A stretch of DNA of 64,000 nt, taken from the NCBI GenBank assembly GCA_945907065.1, contig CAMDSC010000002.1, positions 32,803 to 96,802 on the forward strand, written 5' to 3'. The stretch is from Chitinophaga pinensis (lineage in GTDB: Bacteria > Bacteroidota > Bacteroidia > NS11-12g > UBA9320). The notes under the pieces are model-generated. The model was not told the origin of the DNA. It saw nothing but the letters and a program-made list of their open reading frames with translations, and searched no databases. Of the stretch, positions 18,212-28,532 are shown piece by piece. A program made the position numbers and the translations under genes. Position 1 is the first letter of the stretch, and each line of letters opens with the position of its first letter.

Positions 18212-20404
18212 ATGAATGTTGAAGTGTTGGATTTAAAAGATAAATTAAAAGAGTTTTTCGGGTTTGATAGTTATAAAGGCAATCAGGAAAAAGTTATAGA
18301 GTCCATAATGAGGGGCGAAGATTGTTTTGTAATAATGCCTACAGGAGCAGGCAAATCGCTATGTTATCAGTTGCCTGCATTAATAAATGATGGAACAGCA
18401 ATTATAATTTCGCCATTAATAGCCTTGATGAAAAATCAAGTGGATTTAATAAGAGGGTTTGGAGATAATGATGCTGTAGCGCATTTTCTAAATTCATCTT
18501 TAACAAAAACAGATTCAACAAAAGTAAAGGCTGATGTAACCTCAGGAAAAACAAAATTACTTTATGTAGCTCCCGAAACATTGAAAAAAGAAGAAACCGT
18601 AGAATTTCTTCGCTCTATTAAAGTATCATTTGTAGCTGTAGATGAAGCCCATTGTATTTCTGAGTGGGGACATGACTTTAGGCCTGAATATCGTAGGATA
18701 AAACAAATTATTAAATCTATTGATGATGTGCCAATTGTAGCATTAACTGCCACTGCTACCCCAAAAGTACAATCTGATATTCAAAAAAATCTTGGGATGA
18801 ACGATGCCATAGTATATAAATCATCTTTCAATAGAGGCAATTTGTATTATGAGGTTCGTGAAAAAGGAAAAAAGGATAAAACCCTTAAAGATATTCTTGG
18901 AATAATAAATACCCGAAAAGGAAAATCAATAATAATATATTGTTTAAGCCGCAAAAAGGTAGAAGAAATTTCATCCATACTTGTGGCAAACGGTATAAAA
19001 TCATTGCCATATCATGCAGGGTTAGATGCTAAAACACGAGTAATAAACCAAGATGCCTTTTTAAAAGAAGATGTTGATGTAATTGTTGCAACTATTGCTT
19101 TTGGAATGGGTATTGATAAACCAGATATTAGATGTGTTATTCACTATGATGTTCCAAAATCGTTAGAAGGATATTATCAGGAAACTGGACGGGCTGGTAG
19201 AGATGGCATGGATGGAGAATGTTTTTTATTTTATAATCCTGCCGATACTGAAAAATTAGAGAAATTCATGAAAGATAAGCCAGTGGCCGAGCGAGAAATC
19301 GGTTCACAGCTTATTTTTGAAATGTCGTGCTTTGCAGAATCATCACAATGCCGACGAAAAATACTATTACACTATTTTGGGGAAAATTTTGATGAGGAAA
19401 ATTGCAACAAAATGTGTGATAATTGCAGACACCCAAAAACTATGCACGAAGTGACACAAGAACTTAGCGATGTTCTGGAAGCTGTAAAAGAAACAGCTGG
19501 AAAAGTGAACCAGGAACACATTATTGATTTAATTAGAGGGGAAAACTCTGATGAGGTAAAAGCCTATCGACATGATAAGATAGAATCGTTTGGAGTAGGA
19601 AAAGATAAAGACGTCAACTTTTGGAAAAGTGTTGTAAGACTTGCACTTCTTGAAAACTATATTCAAAAAAATATAGAAAATTATGGTTTATTAAGTATTA
19701 CCGATTTAGGTGAAAAATATTTAAAAAATCCTAAATCACACAAATTAGCGGCTGACCAAGAGTTTGAAAAAGTTTCAGATGAAGATTTTGAGCAGTTTCA
19801 AATTGAAAATGTTTACGACGAAGAACTTTTCATGCGCCTTAAAGAATTGCAGAAGCAAGTTGCAAAAGCTGAAAACTTGCCACCATATGTTATTTTTCAG
19901 GAAACCTCACTTGAAGAAATGGCGACAAAATATCCAATTACTATTGAAGAAATTGAAAATATTCAAGGGGTTGGAAAAAATAAAGCCAAAAAATTTGGGG
20001 CACCTTTTGTTGAAGTAATAGCTGCTTATGTTGAGGAAAATGAAATAGAACGACCTCAGGATATGGTGTTAAAAACTGTAGCCAATCGGTCAGGTAAAAA
20101 AATTCAGATTATCCAAAATATTGATAAAAAGGCTGACCTTGAAGACTTATGTATTTCATTAGGTATGAGTTTTGACGAACTTTTAAATGAACTTGAAAAT
20201 ATTGTGTATTCCGGCACCAAAATAAATATCAAATATTTTATTGATGAACTGATGGACGAAAACATTCAAGCTGATATTTACGAACATTTCAGAAAATCAC
20301 AAATAGATGATGTAGATGCCGCTGTAAAAGCCTTCGATGGTGACTTTACCCATGAAGAACTTGGCCTTATGAGGATTCAATTTATTTCGGATGTAGCTAA
20401 TTAG
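18212..20404 (+). CDS. recQ: ATP-dependent DNA helicase RecQ
   Basis: 730 aa; MPTGAGKSLCYQLPAL, VDEAHCISEWGHDFRPEYR, GYYQETGRAGRDGMDGECF, RecQ zinc cysteines, HRDC region. Confidence 0.97.
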   Translation: MNVEVLDLKDKLKEFFGFDSYKGNQEKVIESIMRGEDCFVIMPTGAGKSLCYQLPALINDGTAIIISPLIALMKNQVDLIRGFGDNDAVAHFLNSSLTKTDSTKVKADVTSGKTKLLYVAPETLKKEETVEFLRSIKVSFVAVDEAHCISEWGHDFRPEYRRIKQIIKSIDDVPIVALTATATPKVQSDIQKNLGMNDAIVYKSSFNRGNLYYEVREKGKKDKTLKDILGIINTRKGKSIIIYCLSRKKVEEISSILVANGIKSLPYHAGLDAKTRVINQDAFLKEDVDVIVATIAFGMGIDKPDIRCVIHYDVPKSLEGYYQETGRAGRDGMDGECFLFYNPADTEKLEKFMKDKPVAEREIGSQLIFEMSCFAESSQCRRKILLHYFGENFDEENCNKMCDNCRHPKTMHEVTQELSDVLEAVKETAGKVNQEHIIDLIRGENSDEVKAYRHDKIESFGVGKDKDVNFWKSVVRLALLENYIQKNIENYGLLSITDLGEKYLKNPKSHKLAADQEFEKVSDEDFEQFQIENVYDEELFMRLKELQKQVAKAENLPPYVIFQETSLEEMATKYPITIEEIENIQGVGKNKAKKFGAPFVEVIAAYVEENEIERPQDMVLKTVANRSGKKIQIIQNIDKKADLEDLCISLGMSFDELLNELENIVYSGTKINIKYFIDELMDENIQADIYEHFRKSQIDDVDAAVKAFDGDFTHEELGLMRIQFISDVAN

Positions 20405-20480
20405 TGATTGGCAATTAATTATTGAGTTAATAGAATACACGCAAATAACTTAATAACCCAATAACTTCTAAAATTTAACA

Positions 20481-21767
20481 ATGCCTAAATACAATTTTGT
20501 AGAAGAACTTAAATGGCGGCTGATGCTGCATGATATTATGCCTGGAACCGAAGAATTGCTAAATAGGCAAATGGTTGCAGGATATATTGGTTTTGACCCA
20601 ACAGCAGATTCATTGGGAGTTGGCAATTTGGTGCAAGTAATGTTGCTTTTGCATTTTCAACAGGCAGGGCATAAACCTATAGCTTTAGTTGGCGGAGCTA
20701 CTGGAATGGTAGGCGACCCAAGTGGTAAAAGTCAGGAACGAAATCTACTGGATGAAGAAACTCTTAACCACAATTTAGCTTGCCAAAAAGCACAACTTGA
20801 AAAATTTCTGGATTTTAATTGCGGAATCAATTCGGCCGAAATAATTAATAATTACGATTGGTTTAAAGGATTTAGCTTTCTTGAATTTATTCGTGATGTA
20901 GGTAAACACATATCTGTAAACTATATGTTGGCCAAAGACTCTGTAAAAAATCGTTTGGAAAACGGAATGTCGTTTACCGAGTTCAGTTACCAATTGGTGC
21001 AGGGTTATGATTTTTACTGGCTCAATCAGCACAAAGATGTAAAACTACAAATGGGTGGAAGCGATCAATGGGGCAATATTGTAACCGGTACTGAACTCAT
21101 CCGACGTAAAAGTCAGGGGGAAGCCTTTGCACTTACAACTCCGCTTATTAAAAAGGCTGATGGTACCAAATTTGGAAAAACTGAAGGTGGCAATATTTGG
21201 TTAGATGCTAAACGAACTTCACCTTACAAATTTTACCAATTTTGGTTAAATGCTGCTGATGAAGATGCTAAAAATTACATCCGAATTTTTACACTTTTCA
21301 GTAAACATGAAATTGAAACTTTTGAAGCCGAACATGCTTTGGCTCCGCATTTAAGGCTAATTCAAAAAGCAGTTGCAAAAGACATTACTACTCGAGTTCA
21401 TTCAGAAAAGGAATATATAAATGCAGTAGAAGCTTCTGAAATATTATTTGGAAAAGCCACCTCTGATTCTATTAAGTTTATTAATGAACAAACCTTGTTG
21501 GATGTTTTTGAAGGAGTTCCTCAATCTTCTATTTTTAAATCCGAACTAGAACAAGGCATTAATATTGTTGAACTTTTAGCAGATAAATCAGGTCTTTTTC
21601 CTTCTCGTGGCCAAGCTCGTGAATTGATAAAAGCTGGTGGAGTGAGCATAAATAAAGAAAAAGTAACCGATGCTGAAACTCTCATCTCCACAAAATATTT
21701 AATTGCCGATAAATATATCATTGCCCAAAAAGGCAAAAAAAACTATCATTTATTGATAGTAGGGTAA
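20481..21767 (+). CDS. tyrS: Tyrosine--tRNA ligase
   Basis: 428 aa; [85 protein letters not shown]-terminal S4 domain. Confidence 0.98.
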   Translation: MPKYNFVEELKWRLMLHDIMPGTEELLNRQMVAGYIGFDPTADSLGVGNLVQVMLLLHFQQAGHKPIALVGGATGMVGDPSGKSQERNLLDEETLNHNLACQKAQLEKFLDFNCGINSAEIINNYDWFKGFSFLEFIRDVGKHISVNYMLAKDSVKNRLENGMSFTEFSYQLVQGYDFYWLNQHKDVKLQMGGSDQWGNIVTGTELIRRKSQGEAFALTTPLIKKADGTKFGKTEGGNIWLDAKRTSPYKFYQFWLNAADEDAKNYIRIFTLFSKHEIETFEAEHALAPHLRLIQKAVAKDITTRVHSEKEYINAVEASEILFGKATSDSIKFINEQTLLDVFEGVPQSSIFKSELEQGINIVELLADKSGLFPSRGQARELIKAGGVSINKEKVTDAETLISTKYLIADKYIIAQKGKKNYHLLIVG

Positions 21768-21842
21768 TTGCCAAAATCTCGAATTTTTGCATCATTATTA
21801 ATAAGAATTTTTTCTTGTTAAATTTACACCATATTTTATGGT

Positions 21843-23444
21843 ATGAAACAAAAACTACGTTACATCACAATTCTTGGAGTTTGCTTTTTTTTTGCGAACC
21901 TTTCTAAAGCCAAATTAATAAACGCCACCCCGGCTAACTATACAGGATTCTTAACCACTCTGACAGCAGGCGACACGCTTAAACTAACCTCAGGCAATTA
22001 CACAAGCAACTTAACCCTTAATGGTATCAACGGTACAAACACCAAACCAATAGTTATATTAGGAAGTGGTAACTCCACCAATTTTCAGGGACAATCGTGC
22101 TGCAATACTATTAGTATTACCCAATGCTCTTATATCGTTATCAAGAAACTTCAATTGGATGGATTAAATTTAGCTATTGATGCCGTAAAAGCTGAAGGAA
22201 CCACTGGAAACTGGGCGCATCATATTTCGGTAGAATATCTAAACATTATTAATTATGGTTCATCGCAACAAAATGTGGGCATCAGCACAAAATGTCCGGC
22301 ATGGAACTGGCTAATCCGAAAAAACAGAATTATTGGAGCAGGAACAGGAATGTACCTTGGAAATTCTGACGGAACTAAACCATTTATTAACGGGATTATT
22401 GAATATAATTATATAGCGAACACGATTGGATATAATATTGAGATAAAACATCAGATTAACGGACAACGAGAACTTATGCCTCAAACTTCAGTAAACGGCA
22501 AAACCATTTTGAGGCACAATGTTTTTACAAAAGATGAAAGTTCATCTACCGGAGGCAATGCAAGACCTAATTTGTTAGTTGGAGGGTTTCCTACTTTGGG
22601 TTATGGGGAAGTGGATTATTATGAAATTTATGGAAACTTTTTTTACAATAATCCTGTAGAAGCCTTATTTCAAGGAACCGGAAACATTATGCTTTACAAC
22701 AATATTTTTGTTAATCATTTTGACCCGTCCGGATTTAGGGCGGTATATATCACTCCTCAAAATGGGGTAAGTCCACAGGATATAAAAGTATTTCATAACA
22801 CGGTTTGGGCTGCTAATAGTGGAGGTGGAATTCGTTTATACACTCCCAATACCGCTTACAAACAATATTGTTATGGCAATGCTGTTTTTGCAGCTTCTGC
22901 CATTAGCAATTTTACGGACTCAATGCACAATGTTACAGGAAGCTATTCCAGTGCAACAAATTTTGTGAATTCTGCCACAACCGATATAAGCACGCTTAAT
23001 CTTTATCCTAAAACAGGACAACTGACAGGTGCAACAACCCCCAGCACGTTATTTGTTTTTAATACCAGTTGGGATAAAGATTTTAATAAAAACACTTATA
23101 ATTGGATATATCGCGGATCCTATTCAGAATATGGTATTAATAAAGGTTGGAAATTGCAACTCGACACTATGGCAACTCCTGTTCTAGTTTCTATTCATTC
23201 AGTATTTAATTCAAATGATTTTGAAATTTTCCCCAACCCTGTTATTACAAAACTTACTATTTTACAAAACAATTTTACACCTTCATATATTGAAATTATT
23301 ACCCCTACCGGAGGAAAAATTTATTCATCTTTAGTCAATTCATCCCAATCAGTTATTGATTTTATAGATAAACCCAACGGCGTTTATTTTATAACTATAA
23401 AAAATGAAAGCCAATCCGTGGTAAAAAAAATAATTAAAAACTAA
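21843..23444 (+). CDS. Right-handed parallel beta-helix secreted protein, T9SS type A sorting domain
   Basis: 533 aa; signal peptide; repetitive N/G-rich beta-helix-like sequence; C-term FEIFPNPVITKLTIL...GVYFITIKNESQSVVKKIIKN. Confidence 0.85.
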   Translation: MKQKLRYITILGVCFFFANLSKAKLINATPANYTGFLTTLTAGDTLKLTSGNYTSNLTLNGINGTNTKPIVILGSGNSTNFQGQSCCNTISITQCSYIVIKKLQLDGLNLAIDAVKAEGTTGNWAHHISVEYLNIINYGSSQQNVGISTKCPAWNWLIRKNRIIGAGTGMYLGNSDGTKPFINGIIEYNYIANTIGYNIEIKHQINGQRELMPQTSVNGKTILRHNVFTKDESSSTGGNARPNLLVGGFPTLGYGEVDYYEIYGNFFYNNPVEALFQGTGNIMLYNNIFVNHFDPSGFRAVYITPQNGVSPQDIKVFHNTVWAANSGGGIRLYTPNTAYKQYCYGNAVFAASAISNFTDSMHNVTGSYSSATNFVNSATTDISTLNLYPKTGQLTGATTPSTLFVFNTSWDKDFNKNTYNWIYRGSYSEYGINKGWKLQLDTMATPVLVSIHSVFNSNDFEIFPNPVITKLTILQNNFTPSYIEIITPTGGKIYSSLVNSSQSVIDFIDKPNGVYFITIKNESQSVVKKIIKN

Positions 23445-23467
23445 TCACCGATCAAATTTTAAGTAAC

Positions 23468-24877
23468 ATGAAAAATAAATACCTTTTATTACTATTGGTA
23501 ATTGGCCAACTTGGTTTTGCTAAAACATGGAAAGTAGGCTCATCACGAACTTACACAAAGCCAAGTCAGGTATCTACATTGGTGGCCACTGGCGACACCG
23601 TAGAAATAGATGCCGGAACCTACAACTCGGATGTAGCCAAATGGACTGCCAATAATCTTTTTCTAAAAGGGGTTGGGGGCATGGCTCACCTTCAGGCAAA
23701 TGGAAATGCTTATGGCGGAAAAGCAATTTGGGTAATTGGTGGAAACAATAATAGAGTTGAGTCAATCGAATTTTCACTGTGCAATGTGGTTGATAAAAAC
23801 GGAGCCGGTATAAGGCTGGAGGGACAAAATCTGGCCGTGAGCCATTGCTATTTTCATAATAATGAAAATGGAATATTGGCTGGAAAAATAAATCCATGTA
23901 CTATTTTAGTTGAATACACTGAATTTGGATTTAATGGTGCCGGAGATGGCTATTCTCATAACCTTTATATCGGCAATATTGATACTTTAAAGTTTCAATA
24001 TAATTATTCGCATCATGCCTCCGTTGGTCATGAGCTAAAAAGCAGGGCTAATGTTAACTTTATTTTATATAACAAATTAAGTGATGAAACCACAGGAAAT
24101 GCCAGTCGCAATATTGATTTGCCAAATGGCGGAACAGCTTACATTATTGGTAATGTAATTGAACAAGGACCACAATCTCAAAATTCGAACATCATCGGTT
24201 ACGGTTTGGAAGGGCTTACTAATACTGCACCCAATGAAGTTTATGCCATCAATAATACCCTGATTAATAATAAAACGAATGGTAGTTTTTTTGCGTTTCA
24301 AACCGGAACGACTTTGTTTAAATGTTATAATAATATTCTTGCTGGAGCCGGAAGTTTTGTAACAGGAAGTTTCCCTTCAGGTATAGATACCTCTAACAAT
24401 CGGGTTTCTGCAACAATCAGTTCGTTTGCTTTTACTAATGTAGCCAATTATGATTTTCATATTACTGCGGCAAGCACTGCTGTTATTAATAAAGGAAAAA
24501 ATCCGGGCACTGCCAATTCGTTTTCATTAAGTCCGGTAAAAGAATATATCCATTCCAATAATACCGCGGCACGATGCAGTTCAGGAACTCTGGATATTGG
24601 AGCTTATGAATATTGCAAATCTGCGGGTATTGCCAATTCTGAAATTCCTGAAATGATTCTTTTTCCAAATCCAAGTCATGGAAAAATAATCCTACAAAAT
24701 ACGAACAGTCAGCTTCAGGAAATCACTATTTATAACCTTTTAGGTTTATTGATTTATGATTCTGAACTGATAGATAATAAAACGGAGTTGAATCTTAATT
24801 TAAATTCAGGCGTTTATATCTATCACATAAAAACAAAGGATGGTTTAGTTGTTAAAGGCAAATTGATGATGGACTAA
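23468..24877 (+). CDS. Right-handed parallel beta-helix secreted protein, T9SS type A sorting domain
   Basis: 469 aa; signal peptide MKNKYLLLLLVIGQLGFA; C-term MILFPNPSHGKIILQNTNSQLQEITIYNLLGLLIYD...GVYIYHIKTKDGLVVKGKLMMD. Confidence 0.85.
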   Translation: MKNKYLLLLLVIGQLGFAKTWKVGSSRTYTKPSQVSTLVATGDTVEIDAGTYNSDVAKWTANNLFLKGVGGMAHLQANGNAYGGKAIWVIGGNNNRVESIEFSLCNVVDKNGAGIRLEGQNLAVSHCYFHNNENGILAGKINPCTILVEYTEFGFNGAGDGYSHNLYIGNIDTLKFQYNYSHHASVGHELKSRANVNFILYNKLSDETTGNASRNIDLPNGGTAYIIGNVIEQGPQSQNSNIIGYGLEGLTNTAPNEVYAINNTLINNKTNGSFFAFQTGTTLFKCYNNILAGAGSFVTGSFPSGIDTSNNRVSATISSFAFTNVANYDFHITAASTAVINKGKNPGTANSFSLSPVKEYIHSNNTAARCSSGTLDIGAYEYCKSAGIANSEIPEMILFPNPSHGKIILQNTNSQLQEITIYNLLGLLIYDSELIDNKTELNLNLNSGVYIYHIKTKDGLVVKGKLMMD

Positions 24878-24958
24878 TATAGTTATGAAAAATTAAAATA
24901 ACCCTAAAACCTAAAATTACACATTTGTCTTTAAATATTTTTGTCCTTAAAATTATAA

Positions 24959-25516
24959 TTAAAAAGATCTAATGGCTCTTATATAGGCAGGGGAAGTTTT
25001 TACATAACTACCGGAGTTTCCAGTGTTAAAATCTTGATAACCTGCATATACACCATCTGCACCGATCGAATGCCAGTATAAATCTTTTAAAAAATTACCA
25101 AATTTTTGTCTATTTTGATATAGAATTAACATTTCATTTCTACTACCTAAATACCAATCATCATATCCATTTAATTCAAGATTATAACATATTCTAGCAG
25201 CATACTGTCCTTCACCTTCGCTATTAATTATAGCCTCTGTATTTTGCTTGCCTGACCCAAAATCAGAGCTTGTGGCTCCAGTAAAAGTATAATAAAATGA
25301 CCATGGATAATGTCCTTGATCTTCTTCTGCAGCAATTAAACCGTTTGTTTGGGTACCATCAAGATAAAAAATAATACCACCTTGATATTTTTGTCCAATG
25401 CTTAGAGTTACTGGCTGAGCTGCATCGACATTCGATTCTGCAATAGGGTTTTCAGTTGGTTGTGCTTCTGCAATTGACGCAAAACTCAGAGCAGTATCAT
25501 TTGCTGCTTTTTTCAT
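24959..25516 (-). CDS. DUF1566-like domain protein (possibly the C-terminal part of a disrupted TIR-TM-DUF1566 gene)
   Basis: 185 aa; IGQKYQGGIIFYLDGTQTNGLIAAEEDQG...WYLGSRNEMLILYQNR...IRAIRSF; no signal peptide or hydrophobic N-terminus. Confidence 0.65.
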   Translation of the reverse strand: MKKAANDTALSFASIAEAQPTENPIAESNVDAAQPVTLSIGQKYQGGIIFYLDGTQTNGLIAAEEDQGHYPWSFYYTFTGATSSDFGSGKQNTEAIINSEGEGQYAARICYNLELNGYDDWYLGSRNEMLILYQNRQKFGNFLKDLYWHSIGADGVYAGYQDFNTGNSGSYVKTSPAYIRAIRSF

Positions 25517-25529
25517 TTGGGGACTGTTT

Positions 25530-26070
25530 TTAATTTAAATATTGAAAAATAAATACTATAAATATTAAAATAGCCAGTCCTCCTATTATAAACCACTTTC
25601 TAGTTTTTAAAGATTTAAAAGCTGAAGTATTATTTTTTGCTACGCTTGACTTTTCATTATAAATCGGTCCAGTGTCTTTTTCAACAGCAGTTTCAATGAC
25701 TAAGTGTTGGTTTAATACTTCTAACAATTCACTTAACCCATCCTTGTAGGCATCTTTAAAATCTATATGTTGCAAACGCTTTAACCTAAATGGCGTATTA
25801 AAATCATTCAGCAATATTGGAATTACTGATTTTGTCTTTTCGAGAGCAAATGAAACCTCATCCATTACATTATTAGAATTTACCGACTCATTAGATAACA
25901 CTACAATTAGGGTTGAGGCAGATTCAAGTGCTGTTTCAATAGATGCATCCTAGCGACTAGCTGGCTTAATATCTAATTGGTCAAGCCAAACATTTGCACC
26001 TCTTTTGCTAATTTAAAACAAAGTTTGAGTCTGTTCTAGCATAACTGAAAAAAATAGTGTTTTTATCCAT
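25530..26070 (-). pseudogene. TIR-domain membrane protein, disrupted
   Basis: MDKNTIFFSYARTDSNFVL, then a frame disruption near 26008-26016, then GANVWLDQLDIKPASR*DASIETALESASTLIVVLSNESVNSNNVMDEVSFALEKTKSVIPILL...DFKDAYKDGLSELLEVL, C-terminal TM WFIIGGLAILIFIVFIFQYL; in-frame TAG at 25950-25952. Confidence 0.85.
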
Positions 26071-26159
26071 ACTTGGTTGCTAAAAATACTAATTATTTTA
26101 TAAGTATCTTAAACTATTAGTAATGCAATACACAAACAATTAATTGCCTTATACAATCA

Positions 26160-27173
26160 TTAATTCTTGATATAACTTGCCACGGTTTCCTCTATAGCAA
26201 TTTTAATTGGTGTAAACTCAAACGCCAATGCATCTTTAATTTTTTGATTAGAATACTGAACTGTTTTAAAACTGCTAACAGCAGATTCTTTAGTAATAAG
26301 TCCCTTTGTTCCTGAAACAAACCTTACCAAACAAAAACAACGCCATGCTATTTCAGCCATCATTGGATTAACTTTTATAAAGGGACGTTTTTTTCCGAAG
26401 GCATCTGCGATAGTATTCATAAAATCGCGAAGCATTATATTTTCACTTACCAAAAGAAAACGCTCCTGTGATACAGAGCTTTCAGCCAGCAATATCATAG
26501 CTTTCGCCACGTCCTTTACATATACAAAGGCATTACTTCCATTAGTATAAAAAGGAAAATTTTTATACCCATTACTAAAAAAACGTCCAGTTGCTTTGCG
26601 CCAATCACATGGCCCTATTATCATCGAGGGATTAACAATTACAGCATCTAATCCTTCTTCTATTCCTCGCCATACTTCCAACTCGGCATAATATTTACTT
26701 ATCGAATAATTGGAAGGATATTCTTTTTCATCCCATTGGTTGGTTTCATTAGTTATTAAATTGTCCTCAGCCTGACCAATGGCGGCTGTGCTGCTTGCAT
26801 ACACCAGTTTTTTACAATCTTTAGCAAGGCAGGCATTTACAATATTTTCAGTTCCCTTTATATTTATTAAAAATAATTTTTCACGTTCGGCTTGATGAAA
26901 AGAAACCAAAGCAGCACAATGGTAAACCGTTTGGTCTTTTTGTAACATCTCCTCGATGCTGTCGTATTCAGTGATATCACCATCTACCCATTTTAAATTT
27001 TTTACCACCAAACTTTGGTCCTGTCCAAAATAAAGGCCTGATATAAAAGTAAACTCATTCAAAGAAGATTGAGGCCGCTTAAGAGCCTCCACGAGGTAAC
27101 CCTTTTGCAGTAATGCACATACTAAATGGGCTCCTAAAAAGCCTGTGGCGCCGGTAACAAAAATGGGTTGCAA
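26160..27173 (-). CDS. NAD-dependent epimerase/dehydratase family protein
   Basis: 337 aa; IFVTGATGFLGAHLVCALLQKGY, YASSTAAIG, YSISKYYAE. Confidence 0.93.
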   Translation of the reverse strand: MQPIFVTGATGFLGAHLVCALLQKGYLVEALKRPQSSLNEFTFISGLYFGQDQSLVVKNLKWVDGDITEYDSIEEMLQKDQTVYHCAALVSFHQAEREKLFLINIKGTENIVNACLAKDCKKLVYASSTAAIGQAEDNLITNETNQWDEKEYPSNYSISKYYAELEVWRGIEEGLDAVIVNPSMIIGPCDWRKATGRFFSNGYKNFPFYTNGSNAFVYVKDVAKAMILLAESSVSQERFLLVSENIMLRDFMNTIADAFGKKRPFIKVNPMMAEIAWRCFCLVRFVSGTKGLITKESAVSSFKTVQYSNQKIKDALAFEFTPIKIAIEETVASYIKN

Positions 27174-27217
27174 TACTTATAATTTAACTTTGCTAAATTA
27201 GTTCATGAAATCCACTC

Positions 27218-28342
27218 ATGCTTAAAGAATTTTTAACCCCATATTTACCAAAAACAGCAAGCTGGAAAGAAACTTCCATTGGCCATCTTACGTGTTTTTA
27301 TGAAACTGAAATACCAGATTTTGCTGAAACGGATATTGCCATTATTGGAATAAATGATGGCCGAAATTCAACAGGAAACGAAAGTTGCAAGCTGGCACCC
27401 GATACTATTCGAGATGAATTTTATAAACTCATTCGTCAAAATACCAGACTTCGACTAAGTGACCTTGGAAATATAAATGCTGGCGACACCTTCGAAGATA
27501 GTTTAACAGCTCTTAGAATAGTTATCGAAACTCTACTAAAAGAAAATATTATTCCTATAATATTAGGAGGAAGTATAGAACTGGCATTTGGCCAATATAC
27601 AGCTAATGAAAAAATTTGCAAAAACCTGGAATATGTATGTGTAAGCGCTGACTTTGATTTAAAAAATGAAACTTACCTGCGAAAAATTTGCACTTATCAG
27701 CCCAATTTTCTTTTTAATATTAACGTACTAGGATTTCAAACTTATTTGGTAGAAGATGATAGCCTAAGTGTTATTCAAAAACTTTTTTTTGAAGCCAACC
27801 GCTTAGGGCCATTAAAAAAAGATATGACGGATGCTGAACCTATGATTCGCAATGCAGATATGATTACATTTAATATGTCGGCTATAAAACAAGCCGACGC
27901 CCCGGGCCATGCCAATGGAAACCCAAATGGATTTTCGGGAGAAGAAGCATGTCAAATTGCATGGTATTCAGGCGTGGCCGATAAGGTGAAAACCTTTGGA
28001 ATTTATGAACTGAATCCTGATTATGACGAATACCGCCAATCTGCAAAGTTAGCTTCGCAAATGGCTTGGTATTTTGTAGATGGCTATTACAATCGTAAAA
28101 ATGATAACCCTGTAATGCATCAAGATTTTTTAAAATACCGCTGCACATTGGGTGAAGGGCAACCAGAAGCAGTATTTTTCAAAAGCAAATTAAGCGACCG
28201 TTGGTGGATGGAAATTCCATATCCAAATAATTATGGAGACCACAGTGTATTGGTTCCATGTTCGTATAATGATTATCTTATTGCGTCAAAAGGAGAAATG
28301 CCTGACCGATTTTGGCGAGGTTTTCAAAAAATAAATATGTAA
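27218..28342 (+). CDS. Arginase/formimidoylglutamase-fold family protein with degenerate metal-binding motifs
   Basis: 374 aa; ureohydrolase-like layout GINDGRNSTGNESCKLAPDTIRDEFYKLI, IPIILGGSIELAFGQY, VCVSADFDLK, MITFNMSAIKQADAPG. Confidence 0.8.
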   Translation: MLKEFLTPYLPKTASWKETSIGHLTCFYETEIPDFAETDIAIIGINDGRNSTGNESCKLAPDTIRDEFYKLIRQNTRLRLSDLGNINAGDTFEDSLTALRIVIETLLKENIIPIILGGSIELAFGQYTANEKICKNLEYVCVSADFDLKNETYLRKICTYQPNFLFNINVLGFQTYLVEDDSLSVIQKLFFEANRLGPLKKDMTDAEPMIRNADMITFNMSAIKQADAPGHANGNPNGFSGEEACQIAWYSGVADKVKTFGIYELNPDYDEYRQSAKLASQMAWYFVDGYYNRKNDNPVMHQDFLKYRCTLGEGQPEAVFFKSKLSDRWWMEIPYPNNYGDHSVLVPCSYNDYLIASKGEMPDRFWRGFQKINM

Positions 28343-28392
28343 CTTTGAATAATAAATATACCAAAACCATTAAATAACAGTTAACTAATATT

Positions 28393-28530
28393 ATGCAAGG
28401 TCTAAAATTTATAAAAATAATCGTTTTAGCGTTAGGAATTCTATTATTCCTCGACTCCTGCTCTGCTACAAAAAGCAAACGAGGATGTGATGGTAATAAA
28501 AAATCAAAAGTACCTTTTGGGTATATGTAG
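28393..28530 (+). CDS. Small putative lipoprotein, 45 aa
   Basis: MQGLKFIKIIVLALGILLFLDSCSATKSKRGCDGNKKSKVPFGYM*; hydrophobic signal plus LDSC lipobox; not in the supplied ORF track. Confidence 0.6.
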   Translation: MQGLKFIKIIVLALGILLFLDSCSATKSKRGCDGNKKSKVPFGYM

Positions 28531-28532
28531 AA

